Positions 35,829-44,587 of a stretch of 64,000 nucleotides of DNA are shown here, one piece after another; positions within the stretch are counted from its first letter, which is position 1; every line of letters begins with the position of its first letter. The notes beneath the pieces were generated by a model. The model saw nothing but the letters and a program-made list of their open reading frames with translations. It did no database searches and was not told the DNA's origin. The stretch is from contig NC_015186.1 in the NCBI RefSeq assembly GCF_000202835.1, positions 2,046,001 through 2,110,000 of the forward strand. Reading direction: 5' to 3'. Source of the stretch: Acidiphilium multivorum AIU301 (GTDB lineage: Bacteria > Pseudomonadota > Alphaproteobacteria > Acetobacterales > Acetobacteraceae). The translations under genes were made by a program, and so were the position numbers.

Positions 35829-36834
35829 GTAGGCAAGAAAATTATTTTCATGTCCATCGAGATGGAAGACAAGACAAACGTCATGTTATCTCTACGCAAT
35901 GCCGCGGGTGTCTTTTGGGTTCCCGAACCGACGCTTGAGAGATTCATGGGAGGTTGGCATGAGAGGAGCCGACCGTCGCACGCCAAGATATTTTCTACGG
36001 TGTGGAACCGGAGCGCTGGCCGAAACCATCCCTTGTGCGGTTTGGCTACATGACGCGCCGGCGCGTGCATTTGCGCCATATTGCGGACCCGCTTAGTCCG
36101 AGAGATCGTAGGTGCGAGCAGCCGATGGCTGTGCGGGTTACGGCTGGCGAATATGATCTGCCGCATCATCTCGCCGTCGAATACGATGCACATCTTCTAA
36201 CCCGCCAAGGAGAGCCGCCGGTTCGCCTGGCGGATGCGGAACTACCGCCTCAGCGGGGGATTTCGGGCGCCAGGATTTCTGGCTCATCGTGACGACGACG
36301 GGGTGCAGTTGAGCCGGAAATCCACCCTTGTCCAATTCGACTCAATTGCCCTATGGATCCTGACGCCGGACAATGGCAATGCCAGCCTGCTGGCGTATAA
36401 CTTGCTGAAATCGCTAGTTATCATGAAATTCACTGTCCGGGTTGGGCCAAGGTGGCATCGGAACGGCTCCACCTCATCCCGCGGCAATGTCCGCTTCGGC
36501 ATCATCCGTTTCTCCTGCATCCAGATCACGATCGGTTCGGGGATTTTACATGTTTTTGAGACCAAGACGGCCTCCCCTCGCGAATGCTGATACGTGCGGC
36601 AACCAAAAATCGACGAACAACAGACAAAGTCGCATTTTTTTTACAAGTGACGAGGCGGCATCAACATCTGTTCGATTTGAATCATAAATATACCCATGAC
36701 TCATCCCATGGGATATTTAGATTGTCGTGCTAATCATTTGTTAAGAATAGTCTAGATATTTTCGGGGCGCTTTCCGGCAAAACGCCTGATCCGGTAATGC
36801 CTATCCTCATTCCGCTCTGATATCGGAAGGTCCC
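35829..36834 (+). pseudogene. About 1 kb of gene debris, no intact gene
   Basis: Plus-strand reading from 35850 (MSIEMEDKTNVMLSLRNAAGVFWVPEPTLERFMGGW) breaks off, and coding-like sequence continues in another frame near 35990-36290 (GVEPERWPKPSLVRFGYMTRRRVHLRHIADPLSPRD.. and ..AEYDLPHH-like stretches). This looks like a broken gene with at least one frameshift. I do not recognise the product. From about 36590 the sequence becomes AT-rich up to the RTX gene and probably holds its promoter. Confidence 0.35.
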
Positions 36835-39800
36835 ATGTCGTCAAGCCTCACCCCTCCGGGTAACATCGTTGCTCCTGCGGTCGCATCGGCCACCGCTCCG
36901 GGCCAGATTGTCGGTTTCATCCTTCAGAATACCGGCACAACAACTCTCGCCGCGCAGCCCGTTACGCTCAACGAAGTCTTCGCGCCTGGAGCGGTTCCGC
37001 AGGGTTCCGGTCTGACGGTGACGATCGGCGGCGTGACCTATCCGGCCCAGCTTGACGCCAAGACATTCAACCCGGACGGGTCGGTCGCCAGCGGGATTGT
37101 CACCATCAATGCGCCCGCCATTGCTGCCGGAACCTCCGTTTCCGCGATGCTGAACCTGGCGCCAGCCAACGCGGCGCCGGCGGTCAATCTTGCCTCGGCT
37201 CTCGCGAACTACAGTCTGACGGCGGCCCTCAACATCACGGCCAATCAAGGCGGCAACACCGGTTCGCAAACCATTGACATCGCGGGTGCAATTCGTAGCG
37301 CGCTCGCCGCCGGCACCGTACAGTCCTGGCTCTCCGGCCCGCTGGCGAGCGAAGCGATCGTGAGCATACCGGTTACCGGTTCCCTGCGCATCGAAGCCGA
37401 TGTGACCGCCTATGCCAATGGCCAGGTCAGCACGACCCTGCAATTCAACAACGACGCCGCGATGCAGGCGAATGGCGGGACGATTACGTACAGCGCCACC
37501 GTGATCCAGAACGGCGTCACCGTCGCCCAGCAATCGAACTTGACCCAATATCAATACCAGGATTGGAGTCTCTCAACAGGAACCACCCCGTCCGCTGCCA
37601 GCCTGAATGTGCAGCATGACATCGCCTATCTCGAAGCCACCGGGGCCATTCCCAATTTCGATACGCAATACGGTGTCCCGAGCGGCAGCATCGCCAACGC
37701 GACCTCTGCAATCAACGCGCCGGGCTGGAACGCGCCGCTCGGCACCGACGGTATCACGCAATACATGCCAATGACGGGCGGTCGTGCCGATATCGGGCCG
37801 ACCACCCAGGGGAACGCGACGTGGCTGATCACCCAAAATGGCGCCGCGGCTTCATTCGCGCTGGGTCAGGCTATGGAAGCCGCGTCTGTGCCGTGGCATT
37901 TCTACGATCCGACGAGCAACGGAAGCTTCCTCAACACTGCCGACTACGCCAATATCTGGACGGATGGGCGAGGTGGTCCGTCATCCTATACCACTGGCCT
38001 TACCCAGCAGGTCAGTCCCAATACCGGCTGGACCGCCGACCCGGCTCATATGCCGGACCTCAACTATGTCAACTACATGCTGACCGGCAATGTCGTCGCG
38101 CTTGAACAACTGAACGCCGAGGCGTCCTTTGCCGTTACCCAGTTCTGGCCATCTCCGCGCAACGGCGGCCAAGCGATTGTCGCCAGTTTCGGAAACCAGA
38201 TTCGTGGTTCCGCCTGGAGCCTGCGCACCATCCAGGAGGCCGCCTACGCCAACCCGACAGGCTCGGCGGACAAGGCGTATTTCACTGCGGTCACCAACGC
38301 GAACTACAGCTACGTGGTATCCCTGATCCCCCAGCTTACGACCGCAGAAGGTCAGGCATACGGGTATTTGCCAGGAGTATATGGTTCCGGCGTTGCGACC
38401 TTGCCGCCCTGGGAAGAGGATTATCTCGCAAGCACGGTCGTCCAGGGTGCCGAAATGGGCAACACCAATGCCCTCACCTTCCTGAAATGGGAATCCAACT
38501 TCCTGGTCGGCCGCTTCTTCGCACAAGGCCAGGGCTTCGCACCACAAGACGGAATTGCCTACAATCTCTCCGTCGGCGCAGGCCCGGGTGGCCTTAGTGC
38601 CGGCGGCCCCTATTACCAGACCTGGGCGCAGATTGAGCAGGCTACGCAAGCCGCCGGACAATCAAACATCACGGCTTCGGGAACCATGAACTGGGGGCAG
38701 AGCGTGGGTGACTACGGTGCCCTGGCAATGCAGTCCCTCGCCGGCATCATCACTGTCAGTGTCAAGAACCCGGCCGTCATGGGTAACTACCAGTACGAGG
38801 CGATGCAAGCCTTCGGCTGGCTCCTCGATAGTGGTGCGCCGTTCACCACGCCATCACAGATTGCCGCAAGTAATCCGCAGTTCCTGATCGATCCCCGCCT
38901 GGCGAATGGTCAGCTTCTTTCCTTCGCCAACATGGTCCTCGGCAAGGACGGGGCGAGCGGCGCAACTGCCCTCACCCCCATCGACGCGACGCAGAATGCC
39001 CTGCTCTACGCGGGCGGCGGTGCCGACACGCTGATCGGGGGCGCCGGCATCAACCTGCTCTTCGGCGGCGCCGGCAACGATGTCATTTTCGGTGGCCCTA
39101 ATGGCAACGACATCTTCGCGGGCGCCGGCAACGATACGATCATCGCAGGCGGGGGCGCGACCTACATCAAGGCGAGCAGCACAGCGCAGCTCACCGCCGG
39201 CACCGGGCAGGATCTGTTTGTCCTCAATGCGGCGGCAGCCGGCGCCGTCACGATTGCCGGCTTCAACCCTGCTGTTGACAAGGTTGACATCGTCAACGCG
39301 AACGGCACGGCGCTGACCGCAGCACAGATTTCCGCGATCGAGGCGACGGCCGTCACGGTCAACGGGGGCATCCAGTTTGCCGTTTCTCCCAATGAAACAC
39401 TTTTCGTCGCCAACGAGACGGTTCCCGGCAGCGCCTGGTTCAACGAGCAGAACCAGACGATCACGCCGTCGGCTTCGCTGATCAGTGCGGCGCAAGCGTA
39501 CAATGCAGCAGCAGCCGCTTCGACGCCCGCGAGCGGAAGTGGCGGAGCGCCGAGTCAGCCAACGCCCGCCGCGCCGAGCACGCCCATGTCGATCGTCACT
39601 TCGGGTTCGGCACAAACCGTCCTTGGTGGGAACGGCGGTTCGATCGCCGATACGGTCAGCGGCGCCGCAATCAACGTCCAGCAACTCGGACAGTCCGACT
39701 TCCTGACCGTCGCGGGTTCGAACGATACGATCAACGGAGTGGGCGGGGCCAACAGTTTTCCGACCGACGGCAACGTCACCATGACCGGGGCGAATGACCA

Positions 39801-41781
39801 GATGTCGGTCACCGGGGGCGTGGTGACGGCGGCGGGTAAGGGCGATTCCGTCACGTCGTCCAATACTTTCGGTTCCCTGACGATCAACGAGACCGGAACC
39901 GGCGATTACGTTGCGGCGAGCAACTACGCCACCGTCAGTGTCGGCGGCTCGGGTAATGCCGCCGTGCTGGACCTCAGGGCGGGTGCCCCGGGGGCTGTCA
40001 GCGCCACGGTCGGCGGCTCGAACGATACGGTGAGTGCGACCGTCTATTCGCCCATCCTCGTCACCGGGGCGGGCAACCTGATCAACGCCAGCGGAAATGC
40101 CGCCGTCACCGTTGCCGCAGCTTCGGGTGCCGCGGCAGACACCATCGTCGCCACCAGTTTCAACACCATCACCACGCGGACGGGCAACGACGTGATCTCC
40201 GTCACCGCCAGCGGCGACGTGACACCGACCATCATCACCGAGAACGGCGCAAGCAGCACAGTTGTTCTCGGCATGAACGCTTCGGCCTCCATATCCGGCT
40301 CCGGCAGTGCCACCGTTGTCGTTCAGCCCCTGGCGCAGCAGATGGCGACCGTTTACGGGTTCAATCCGGCGACGGATCAGATCTCCCTGGCGGGTGCCGG
40401 CGGCACGGCGCCCACAACCACCCAGATCGACGCGCTTCTCAAGACGGCCACCGTCACCGGATCGACGGCAACATTCGATCTCGGGAGCGGGGCGACACTC
40501 ACGCTGAGAGATCTCTCGTCCACGCCGCAAGCAAGCTGGTTTGTCGCGGCCACTCCCTTGTCGGCACCGCCTCCGCCAACCGCCCCACCGCCCCCGCTGT
40601 CCGAGACGATCACCGGCGGCGACAATCTGCCCGCCCCGGACACGCACAGCGGCGCCGCGATCAACGTCCAGCAACTCGGACAGTCCGATTTCCTGACCAT
40701 CGCGGGTTCGAACGACACGATCAACGGAGTGGGCGGGCCAGGAAGTTACGCCACTTATGGCAACGTCACCATGACCGGGGCGAATGACCAGATGTCGGTC
40801 ACCGGTGGTGTGGTGACGGCGGCGGGTAAGGGCGATTCCGTCACGTCGTCCAATACTTTCGGTTCCCTGATGATCAACGAGACGGGAACCGGCGATTACG
40901 TTTCGGCGACCAGCTACGCCACCGTCAGTGTCGGCGGCTCAGGCAATACCGCGATGCTGGACATCAAGGCGGGAGCACCCGGAGCCATCGGCGCCACGGT
41001 CGGCGGCTCGAACGATACGGTGAGTGCGACGGTCTATTCGCCCATCCTCGTCACCGGGGCGGGCAACCTGATCAACGCCAGCGGAAATGCCGCCGTCACC
41101 GTTGCCGCAGCTTCCGGTGCCGCCGCAGACACCATCGTCGCCACCGGGTTCGACGTCATCACGACGCAGACGGGCGATAGCGTGATTTCCATCCCGGGCG
41201 GATCCTGGAATTCAACCATCAACGACATCGGCGGGAATGACACGATCTTCGCCGGGAGCCCCTCTCCTGGCGGAAGCAACGGGCTTGCCATCAACGGCGG
41301 CCGCGGGACGCTGTTTATCAACGACCTGGCAAGCGGCCGACAAATCGTCATGACCGGGGGCGAAGGTGCGGTTACAGCAATGGGCGCTGATAACGGCAGC
41401 GTGTTCATCGGCGGGACCACGGGCAACAACTACCTCGCGGCCAGCGGCAACAGCACGCTGGTTGGCAATGGCACCAGCAACACCATCGTTGGCGGCTCCG
41501 GCGATGAAATGCTTGTCGCCAGCACCGTCAGCGGCGCAAGCAATATCTTCCAACTCAACAGCCAGATGGCCAATGCCACGACCACGATTGCCGGGTTCGG
41601 CGCAACGGGAACTCTCGACTCGATCACGCTGAAGTCGGGGCTGTCGATCAGCCAAACTGAAACAACCTCGGCCGGCGGCACACTACTCACTCTGAACGAT
41701 GGCAGCAGGGTCCTGATCAGCCAGTTTACCAATGCGCTTCACAGCGCCGCGACCAGCGCCGGCACCGTTCTAACGGCATGA
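36835..41781 (+). CDS. Giant RTX-type secreted protein with an N-terminal domain shared with the polysaccharide locus
   Basis: The 1648-residue protein lacks a Sec signal. Residues 1-690 are a full-length paralogue of the mature protein at 22883, with QYMPMTGGR near 309, YTTGLTQQV, QIRGSAWSLRTIQEAAY and AYGYLPGVYG near 507. Residues ~726-775 form calcium-binding GGxGxDxxx nonapeptides (LIGGAGINLLFGGAGNDVIFGG, AGAGNDTIIAGGG). Two near-identical ~180-residue beta-repeat blocks follow at ~943-1121 and ~1273-1451, separated by Pro-rich linkers (near 900 and 1245). The C-terminus is another beta-rich segment. RTX repeats without a Sec signal imply type I secretion; no T1SS genes are in the window. 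Function unknown; a cell-surface polysaccharide role is inferred from the paralogue. Confidence 0.88.
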   Translation: MSSSLTPPGNIVAPAVASATAPGQIVGFILQNTGTTTLAAQPVTLNEVFAPGAVPQGSGLTVTIGGVTYPAQLDAKTFNPDGSVASGIVTINAPAIAAGTSVSAMLNLAPANAAPAVNLASALANYSLTAALNITANQGGNTGSQTIDIAGAIRSALAAGTVQSWLSGPLASEAIVSIPVTGSLRIEADVTAYANGQVSTTLQFNNDAAMQANGGTITYSATVIQNGVTVAQQSNLTQYQYQDWSLSTGTTPSAASLNVQHDIAYLEATGAIPNFDTQYGVPSGSIANATSAINAPGWNAPLGTDGITQYMPMTGGRADIGPTTQGNATWLITQNGAAASFALGQAMEAASVPWHFYDPTSNGSFLNTADYANIWTDGRGGPSSYTTGLTQQVSPNTGWTADPAHMPDLNYVNYMLTGNVVALEQLNAEASFAVTQFWPSPRNGGQAIVASFGNQIRGSAWSLRTIQEAAYANPTGSADKAYFTAVTNANYSYVVSLIPQLTTAEGQAYGYLPGVYGSGVATLPPWEEDYLASTVVQGAEMGNTNALTFLKWESNFLVGRFFAQGQGFAPQDGIAYNLSVGAGPGGLSAGGPYYQTWAQIEQATQAAGQSNITASGTMNWGQSVGDYGALAMQSLAGIITVSVKNPAVMGNYQYEAMQAFGWLLDSGAPFTTPSQIAASNPQFLIDPRLANGQLLSFANMVLGKDGASGATALTPIDATQNALLYAGGGADTLIGGAGINLLFGGAGNDVIFGGPNGNDIFAGAGNDTIIAGGGATYIKASSTAQLTAGTGQDLFVLNAAAAGAVTIAGFNPAVDKVDIVNANGTALTAAQISAIEATAVTVNGGIQFAVSPNETLFVANETVPGSAWFNEQNQTITPSASLISAAQAYNAAAAASTPASGSGGAPSQPTPAAPSTPMSIVTSGSAQTVLGGNGGSIADTVSGAAINVQQLGQSDFLTVAGSNDTINGVGGANSFPTDGNVTMTGANDQMSVTGGVVTAAGKGDSVTSSNTFGSLTINETGTGDYVAASNYATVSVGGSGNAAVLDLRAGAPGAVSATVGGSNDTVSATVYSPILVTGAGNLINASGNAAVTVAAASGAAADTIVATSFNTITTRTGNDVISVTASGDVTPTIITENGASSTVVLGMNASASISGSGSATVVVQPLAQQMATVYGFNPATDQISLAGAGGTAPTTTQIDALLKTATVTGSTATFDLGSGATLTLRDLSSTPQASWFVAATPLSAPPPPTAPPPPLSETITGGDNLPAPDTHSGAAINVQQLGQSDFLTIAGSNDTINGVGGPGSYATYGNVTMTGANDQMSVTGGVVTAAGKGDSVTSSNTFGSLMINETGTGDYVSATSYATVSVGGSGNTAMLDIKAGAPGAIGATVGGSNDTVSATVYSPILVTGAGNLINASGNAAVTVAAASGAAADTIVATGFDVITTQTGDSVISIPGGSWNSTINDIGGNDTIFAGSPSPGGSNGLAINGGRGTLFINDLASGRQIVMTGGEGAVTAMGADNGSVFIGGTTGNNYLAASGNSTLVGNGTSNTIVGGSGDEMLVASTVSGASNIFQLNSQMANATTTIAGFGATGTLDSITLKSGLSISQTETTSAGGTLLTLNDGSRVLISQFTNALHSAATSAGTVLTA
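39661..40200 (+). repeat. Internal direct repeat of the RTX gene, copy 1
   Basis: The stretch is nearly identical to 40651-41190 at a constant offset of 990 bases, without indels. It encodes the block AAINVQQLGQSDFLT.., NDTINGVGG.., MTGANDQMSVTGGVV.. and VYSPILVTGAGNLINASGN. Long runs are identical at the DNA level, so the duplication is recent or is being homogenised. Confidence 0.85.
40651..41190 (+). repeat. Internal direct repeat of the RTX gene, copy 2
   Basis: Second copy of the ~540-base unit. Differences cluster at the ends and in a short variable patch (NSFPTD in copy 1, GSYATY in copy 2). Confidence 0.85.
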
Positions 41782-41821
41782 GAGATACCCGCTCGCATGA
41801 TTGAGCGGAACAACAAGACTC

Positions 41822-41861
41822 GCCGCCGCATCGTCCGGAATCATGCAGACGATGCGGCGGC
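41822..41861 (+). terminator. Strong hairpin after the RTX gene
   Basis: A perfect 14-bp stem (GCCGCCGCATCGTC with GACGATGCGGCGGC) around a 12-nt loop lies 40 bases after the stop. There is no T-run of note, but the stem strength suits a terminator. Confidence 0.65.
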
Positions 41862-41966
41862 CCTGTTCGGTGTGTGGCCGGCATCACGGGCGGAACGTCC
41901 GAACCGCGCCCGACCTCTGTCGCCGCCCTCGCATCCCAGGCACCCCGGTGCCCGTCGCGGCCGGCG

Positions 41967-42076
41967 CTCTAGAGCATCATCTGATCAGATGGAGTCATCT
42001 GATCAGATAAAGATGCTCTGTTTATCAATGTGGTAGAGCACTACATCCGATCCGGATGGATCGGAAAGTGCTCTAG
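41967..42076. repeat. Composite palindromic repeat, copy 1
   Basis: A ~110-base unit bounded by CTCTAGAGCA and TGCTCTAG. It consists of two hairpins: the first is built on ATCTGATCAGAT / ATCTGATCAGAT with AGAGCATC / GATGCTCT flanks, the second on CCGATCC / GGATCGG with AGAGCA / TGCTCT flanks. A second copy is at 42191-42297 and a half-copy at 57770-57808. This looks like a REP/MITE-like family. Confidence 0.8.
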
Positions 42077-42190
42077 TGTCCTGCCCCTGAAATTCGTGGG
42101 TGAATTTCAGGGACAAGCAGGCTTCTAAACTATTGTTTTTTCCAGTGTCCACTTTGACTCTGAAATCCGATGGATTTCAGATTCGGGACA
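42077..42190. repeat. Spacer with two further palindromes between the composite repeats
   Basis: The spacer holds CCCTGAAATTC pairing with GAATTTCAGGG near 42085-42112 and CTGAAATCC pairing with GGATTTCAG near 42160-42182. It is bounded by AGTGTCC on the left and GGGACACT on the right, so the whole spacer is itself an inverted-repeat unit. It may be a second small mobile repeat inserted between, or next to, the first type. Confidence 0.6.
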
Positions 42191-42297
42191 CTAGAACATC
42201 ATCCGATCAGATGGAGTCATCTGATCGGATAAAGATGCTCTGCTTATCAATATGATAGAGCACTACATCCGATCCGACAGGATCGGAAAGTGCTCTA
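42191..42297. repeat. Composite palindromic repeat, copy 2 (supplies the stop codon of the next gene)
   Basis: The unit matches copy 1 almost throughout. Its terminal TGCTCTA reads TAG on the minus strand in frame with the gene at 42295-43101, so the repeat end is that gene's stop codon. Confidence 0.8.
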
Positions 42298-43101
42298 TTT
42301 CAGCCTCTCGGCGATCACCAGCCAGCCGCGCGGCTCGCGGACGATATCCTCGAGCTTCGGCAGCGCCACCGAGCCCAGCGCGAATTCCTTCCAGATGACT
42401 TCGAGGATGCGCAGCGCCGGCCCCTTGCCCTGTCCGCGGCCGACCACCGTCTCCAGAAACGCGAACCAGTGCAGCCCCTGGGCGAGAACGATCGTGTCCT
42501 GTCCAAACCAGGAATCCAGCGTCGGCCCCGCCCAGGCGATGGCCGAGTCGACGAAGAACCCGACAAGCCCTTCGGTGGTCAACTTGGTCGTGGCCGTCAT
42601 CGCACTCATGCCGGTGGCGTACATCTTCTGCCGGATGATCGCGGTCAGCCGCGCCTCCAGGCTACCCGCCGGCACCGCCTTCTGCGCCACCTCATAGGAG
42701 AACCACCCCGCATAGACGACCGGCTTCGCCCGGCGCGAGGGCGGCACCAACTGCTCGAACAGCGCGTTGAGCCGGTACCAGACCAGCCCTTTCGCCCCCG
42801 TCTGCACGAGGCTGGTGATGCCGACGATGTCCATCATCGACACGCCCATGGTCGCGCCAATCACCAGCGGCTTCATCGCGGAGAAATAGTCCGCCGTCCT
42901 TGGCGAGGGGCCGTCATGGCCGTTCTGTTCGAAGAACGGATTGTCGATGGCGGGATTCTCCGGGTCCGCGGTGATCAGGTCGAACACCCCGGCGAGGAAA
43001 TTGCCGCTGCCCGTGTGGACAGCCTTCACCCCTTCGCTGACGGCGCCCAGCTTCACCTTGGAAGGGATGAAGGAAACAGCCTTGCCAACAACTCCTGACA
43101 T
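42295..43101 (-). CDS. Protein of unknown function, about 268 residues
   Basis: The product starts MSGVVGKAVSFIPSKVKLGAVSEGV at the ATG at 43101; a further in-frame ATG at 43131 would add ten residues. It has no signal peptide. Moderately hydrophobic stretches occur (GATMGVSMMDIVGITSLVQTG, EGLVGFFVDSAIAWAG), but none is a clear membrane helix. The length and even composition support a real gene. The last residues (VIAERLK) abut the palindromic repeat that provides the TAG stop, so the C-terminus may have been trimmed by the repeat. I recognise no family. Confidence 0.65.
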   Translation of the reverse strand: MSGVVGKAVSFIPSKVKLGAVSEGVKAVHTGSGNFLAGVFDLITADPENPAIDNPFFEQNGHDGPSPRTADYFSAMKPLVIGATMGVSMMDIVGITSLVQTGAKGLVWYRLNALFEQLVPPSRRAKPVVYAGWFSYEVAQKAVPAGSLEARLTAIIRQKMYATGMSAMTATTKLTTEGLVGFFVDSAIAWAGPTLDSWFGQDTIVLAQGLHWFAFLETVVGRGQGKGPALRILEVIWKEFALGSVALPKLEDIVREPRGWLVIAERLK

Positions 43102-43382
43102 CCAGACTCTCCGTTTATACCCATGCGTCATTCATGAACCGGCATCGATCGGCCGACAAGACGAATTCGGGAGCAAAACGACCGGTGCCGCAAAGATCGT
43201 TAAAACACAACTTCCAGGTCCAACACCTACCGGCCCACACCCGCGTCAAGCGCGTCGCACGCTCCCTCATTCGGCACCACGGTCCCCGCCCGACGATGCC
43301 CACGCAATCCGCGAATGCGAAGCGGTCGTTGCGATCTAATCGGGATTTGACACAGCAGAAAGTGTTCGCGGTCACACAACCG

Positions 43383-44009
43383 ATGCGGAGAAAAAACGAT
43401 TGCCCACCCCCGCCCGTCCATGGTCTTCTGCGCCGCATGAACCTGGCCGCCCGCTTCGCCGCCATCCTCCACGCCCTCTGCGCCGCCGTCGCCATGCGCG
43501 GCGCTAACGGGGCGTTCGTGCGCGAAACGTCGCGTCGCGGCTCGGCCTTCACCAACCCCCACGCCCTGACCGTCCTGCTCTGGTCCCGCCTGCAACGCGC
43601 CGTCGCGCGCTTCGCCCGCCTCGCCGCCGGCGCCCCGCCGCCGCGTCCGCGCCAGCGCAGTAACCCCGCGCGCCCGGCCCGCGCCCGCAGCGCGCCGGAC
43701 CTGCCGCGCCGCCGGGGCTGGCTGCTCGCCCCGGTGCCCGAAGCCACCGCCACCGCCTCGCAACTCCGCGCCTTCCTCGCCGAACCCGAAACCCGCGCCC
43801 TCATCGCCGCCGAACCCCGGCTCGGCCGCATCCTCCGCCCGCTTTGCCGCACCCTCGGGATTTTGCTCCCCGCACCGCAATCTTGCCCGCGCCGCACCCG
43901 CGCACCCGGCACCCCGGCCGCCGCCGACCCGCCGACCCGGCCACACCGCCCGGCCCGACGCGGCGCGCGGCCGTTGCGCCGCCCGCGCGCCCCGCCCGCC
44001 CCCGCCTGA
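43383..44009 (+). CDS. Ala/Arg/Pro-rich hypothetical protein of an acetic-acid-bacteria type
   Basis: The 208-residue frame has an N-terminal helical part (MNLAARFAAILHALCAAVAMRG; a second start is at 43437), a middle LLWSRLQRAVARFARLAAG, a proline-rich linker, and the block LPRRRGWLLAPVPEATATASQLRAFLAEPETRALIAAEPRLGRILRPLCRTLGILLP, which resembles a hypothetical protein common in Acetobacteraceae. The tail is low-complexity Pro/Arg. Such proteins often occur in many copies per genome. Function unknown. The open frame continues further upstream to 43134, but composition there is not coding-like. Confidence 0.55.
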   Translation: MRRKNDCPPPPVHGLLRRMNLAARFAAILHALCAAVAMRGANGAFVRETSRRGSAFTNPHALTVLLWSRLQRAVARFARLAAGAPPPRPRQRSNPARPARARSAPDLPRRRGWLLAPVPEATATASQLRAFLAEPETRALIAAEPRLGRILRPLCRTLGILLPAPQSCPRRTRAPGTPAAADPPTRPHRPARRGARPLRRPRAPPAPA

Positions 44010-44336
44010 CCCGACAACCAACCCGCTTTCTGTCCGTCGTCAAATGATCCGGGAACGGATGGTCCGGCCCATCACGGAGTGACATCATGGTGTCTGCCTC
44101 CGCGAGCGGAGCAGGCGAGATCATTCTGGCCGACAACGGCGAAAACGCCTCTGCGGCAGCCGCAGAGGCGGCACTTCATCACGTACCCATTCCGTCATGG
44201 GGTTTATCCAGGAGACGCGCCTGCCGGTGGCCGGATCCCTGGCGCGGCCTTCCAGCCCGGCAATCTGTTCCGCGGTGAGCCTCCATTGCCGAAACCTGCC
44301 GTGGAGGATGGCACCGCTCAGAGACGGCCTTTTTTT
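44010..44336. other. Gap without a convincing gene upstream of the IS3 relic
   Basis: Short frames on both strands. A plus-strand frame starts at 44087 (MVSASASGAGEIILADNGEN..), but it is disturbed in composition; a hairpin-like GCCTCTGCGGC / GCCGCAGAGGC lies near 44149-44170. Nothing firm. Confidence 0.3.
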
Positions 44337-44493
44337 CCTCTGATGTGATCGATACAGCGCCGGCGTCGCGCGGGATTTGATAATTTCGCCTGCACAACCT
44401 CACGCAGCTCGCCCGTGATCTTCCAGCGTATGGTTCCTTGCCATCCCGATCCTTCTTCCTGCCAAGGTCCCAGAACAGATCCCCGACCTCCCA
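44337..44493 (-). mobile_element. Internally deleted relic of an IS3-family element
   Basis: The outer ~75 bases (inverted repeat variant TGGGAGGTCGGGGATCTGTT.. and the MARNHT start of orfA) and an inner ~50 bases (the codons for [13 protein letters not shown] of orfB) match the complete element at 29415-30650. The 200 bases that should lie between them are missing. The relic ends about 35 bases from the puf terminator. Confidence 0.65.
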
Positions 44494-44526
44494 ATGGCAA
44501 GCGGCCACCAAGGCCGAGTGACGCAT

Positions 44527-44555
44527 AAAAAGGCGTGGGCCTTTCGACCCACGCC
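44527..44555 (-). terminator. Rho-independent terminator of the puf operon
   Basis: On the minus strand GGCGTGGG - 8-nt loop - CCCACGCC is followed directly by TTTTTATG, 33 bases after the pufC stop. It is the most canonical terminator in the window. Confidence 0.9.
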
Positions 44556-44587
44556 AAGTATCGGGCAAACGCCGGGGAGCCGCGGCG

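Noticed and set aside
38854-40674. Minus-strand frame of about 600 codons opposite the RTX gene
   Set aside because: Shadow of the repetitive RTX coding strand; no start context or domains.
39661-41190. CRISPR-like array
   Set aside because: The repetition is two long coding repeats of a beta-rich protein, not short repeats with unique spacers.
43227-44021. Minus-strand Gly/Arg/Ala-rich frame opposite the hypothetical at 43383
   Set aside because: The plus-strand frame has a recognisable conserved block (LRAFLAEPETRALIAAEPRLGRILRPLCR); the minus frame has none.
44087-44278. 63-codon plus-strand frame before the IS3 relic
   Set aside because: Beginning looks plausible, but the second half is an Arg/Pro-rich shadow, and there is no ribosome binding site.
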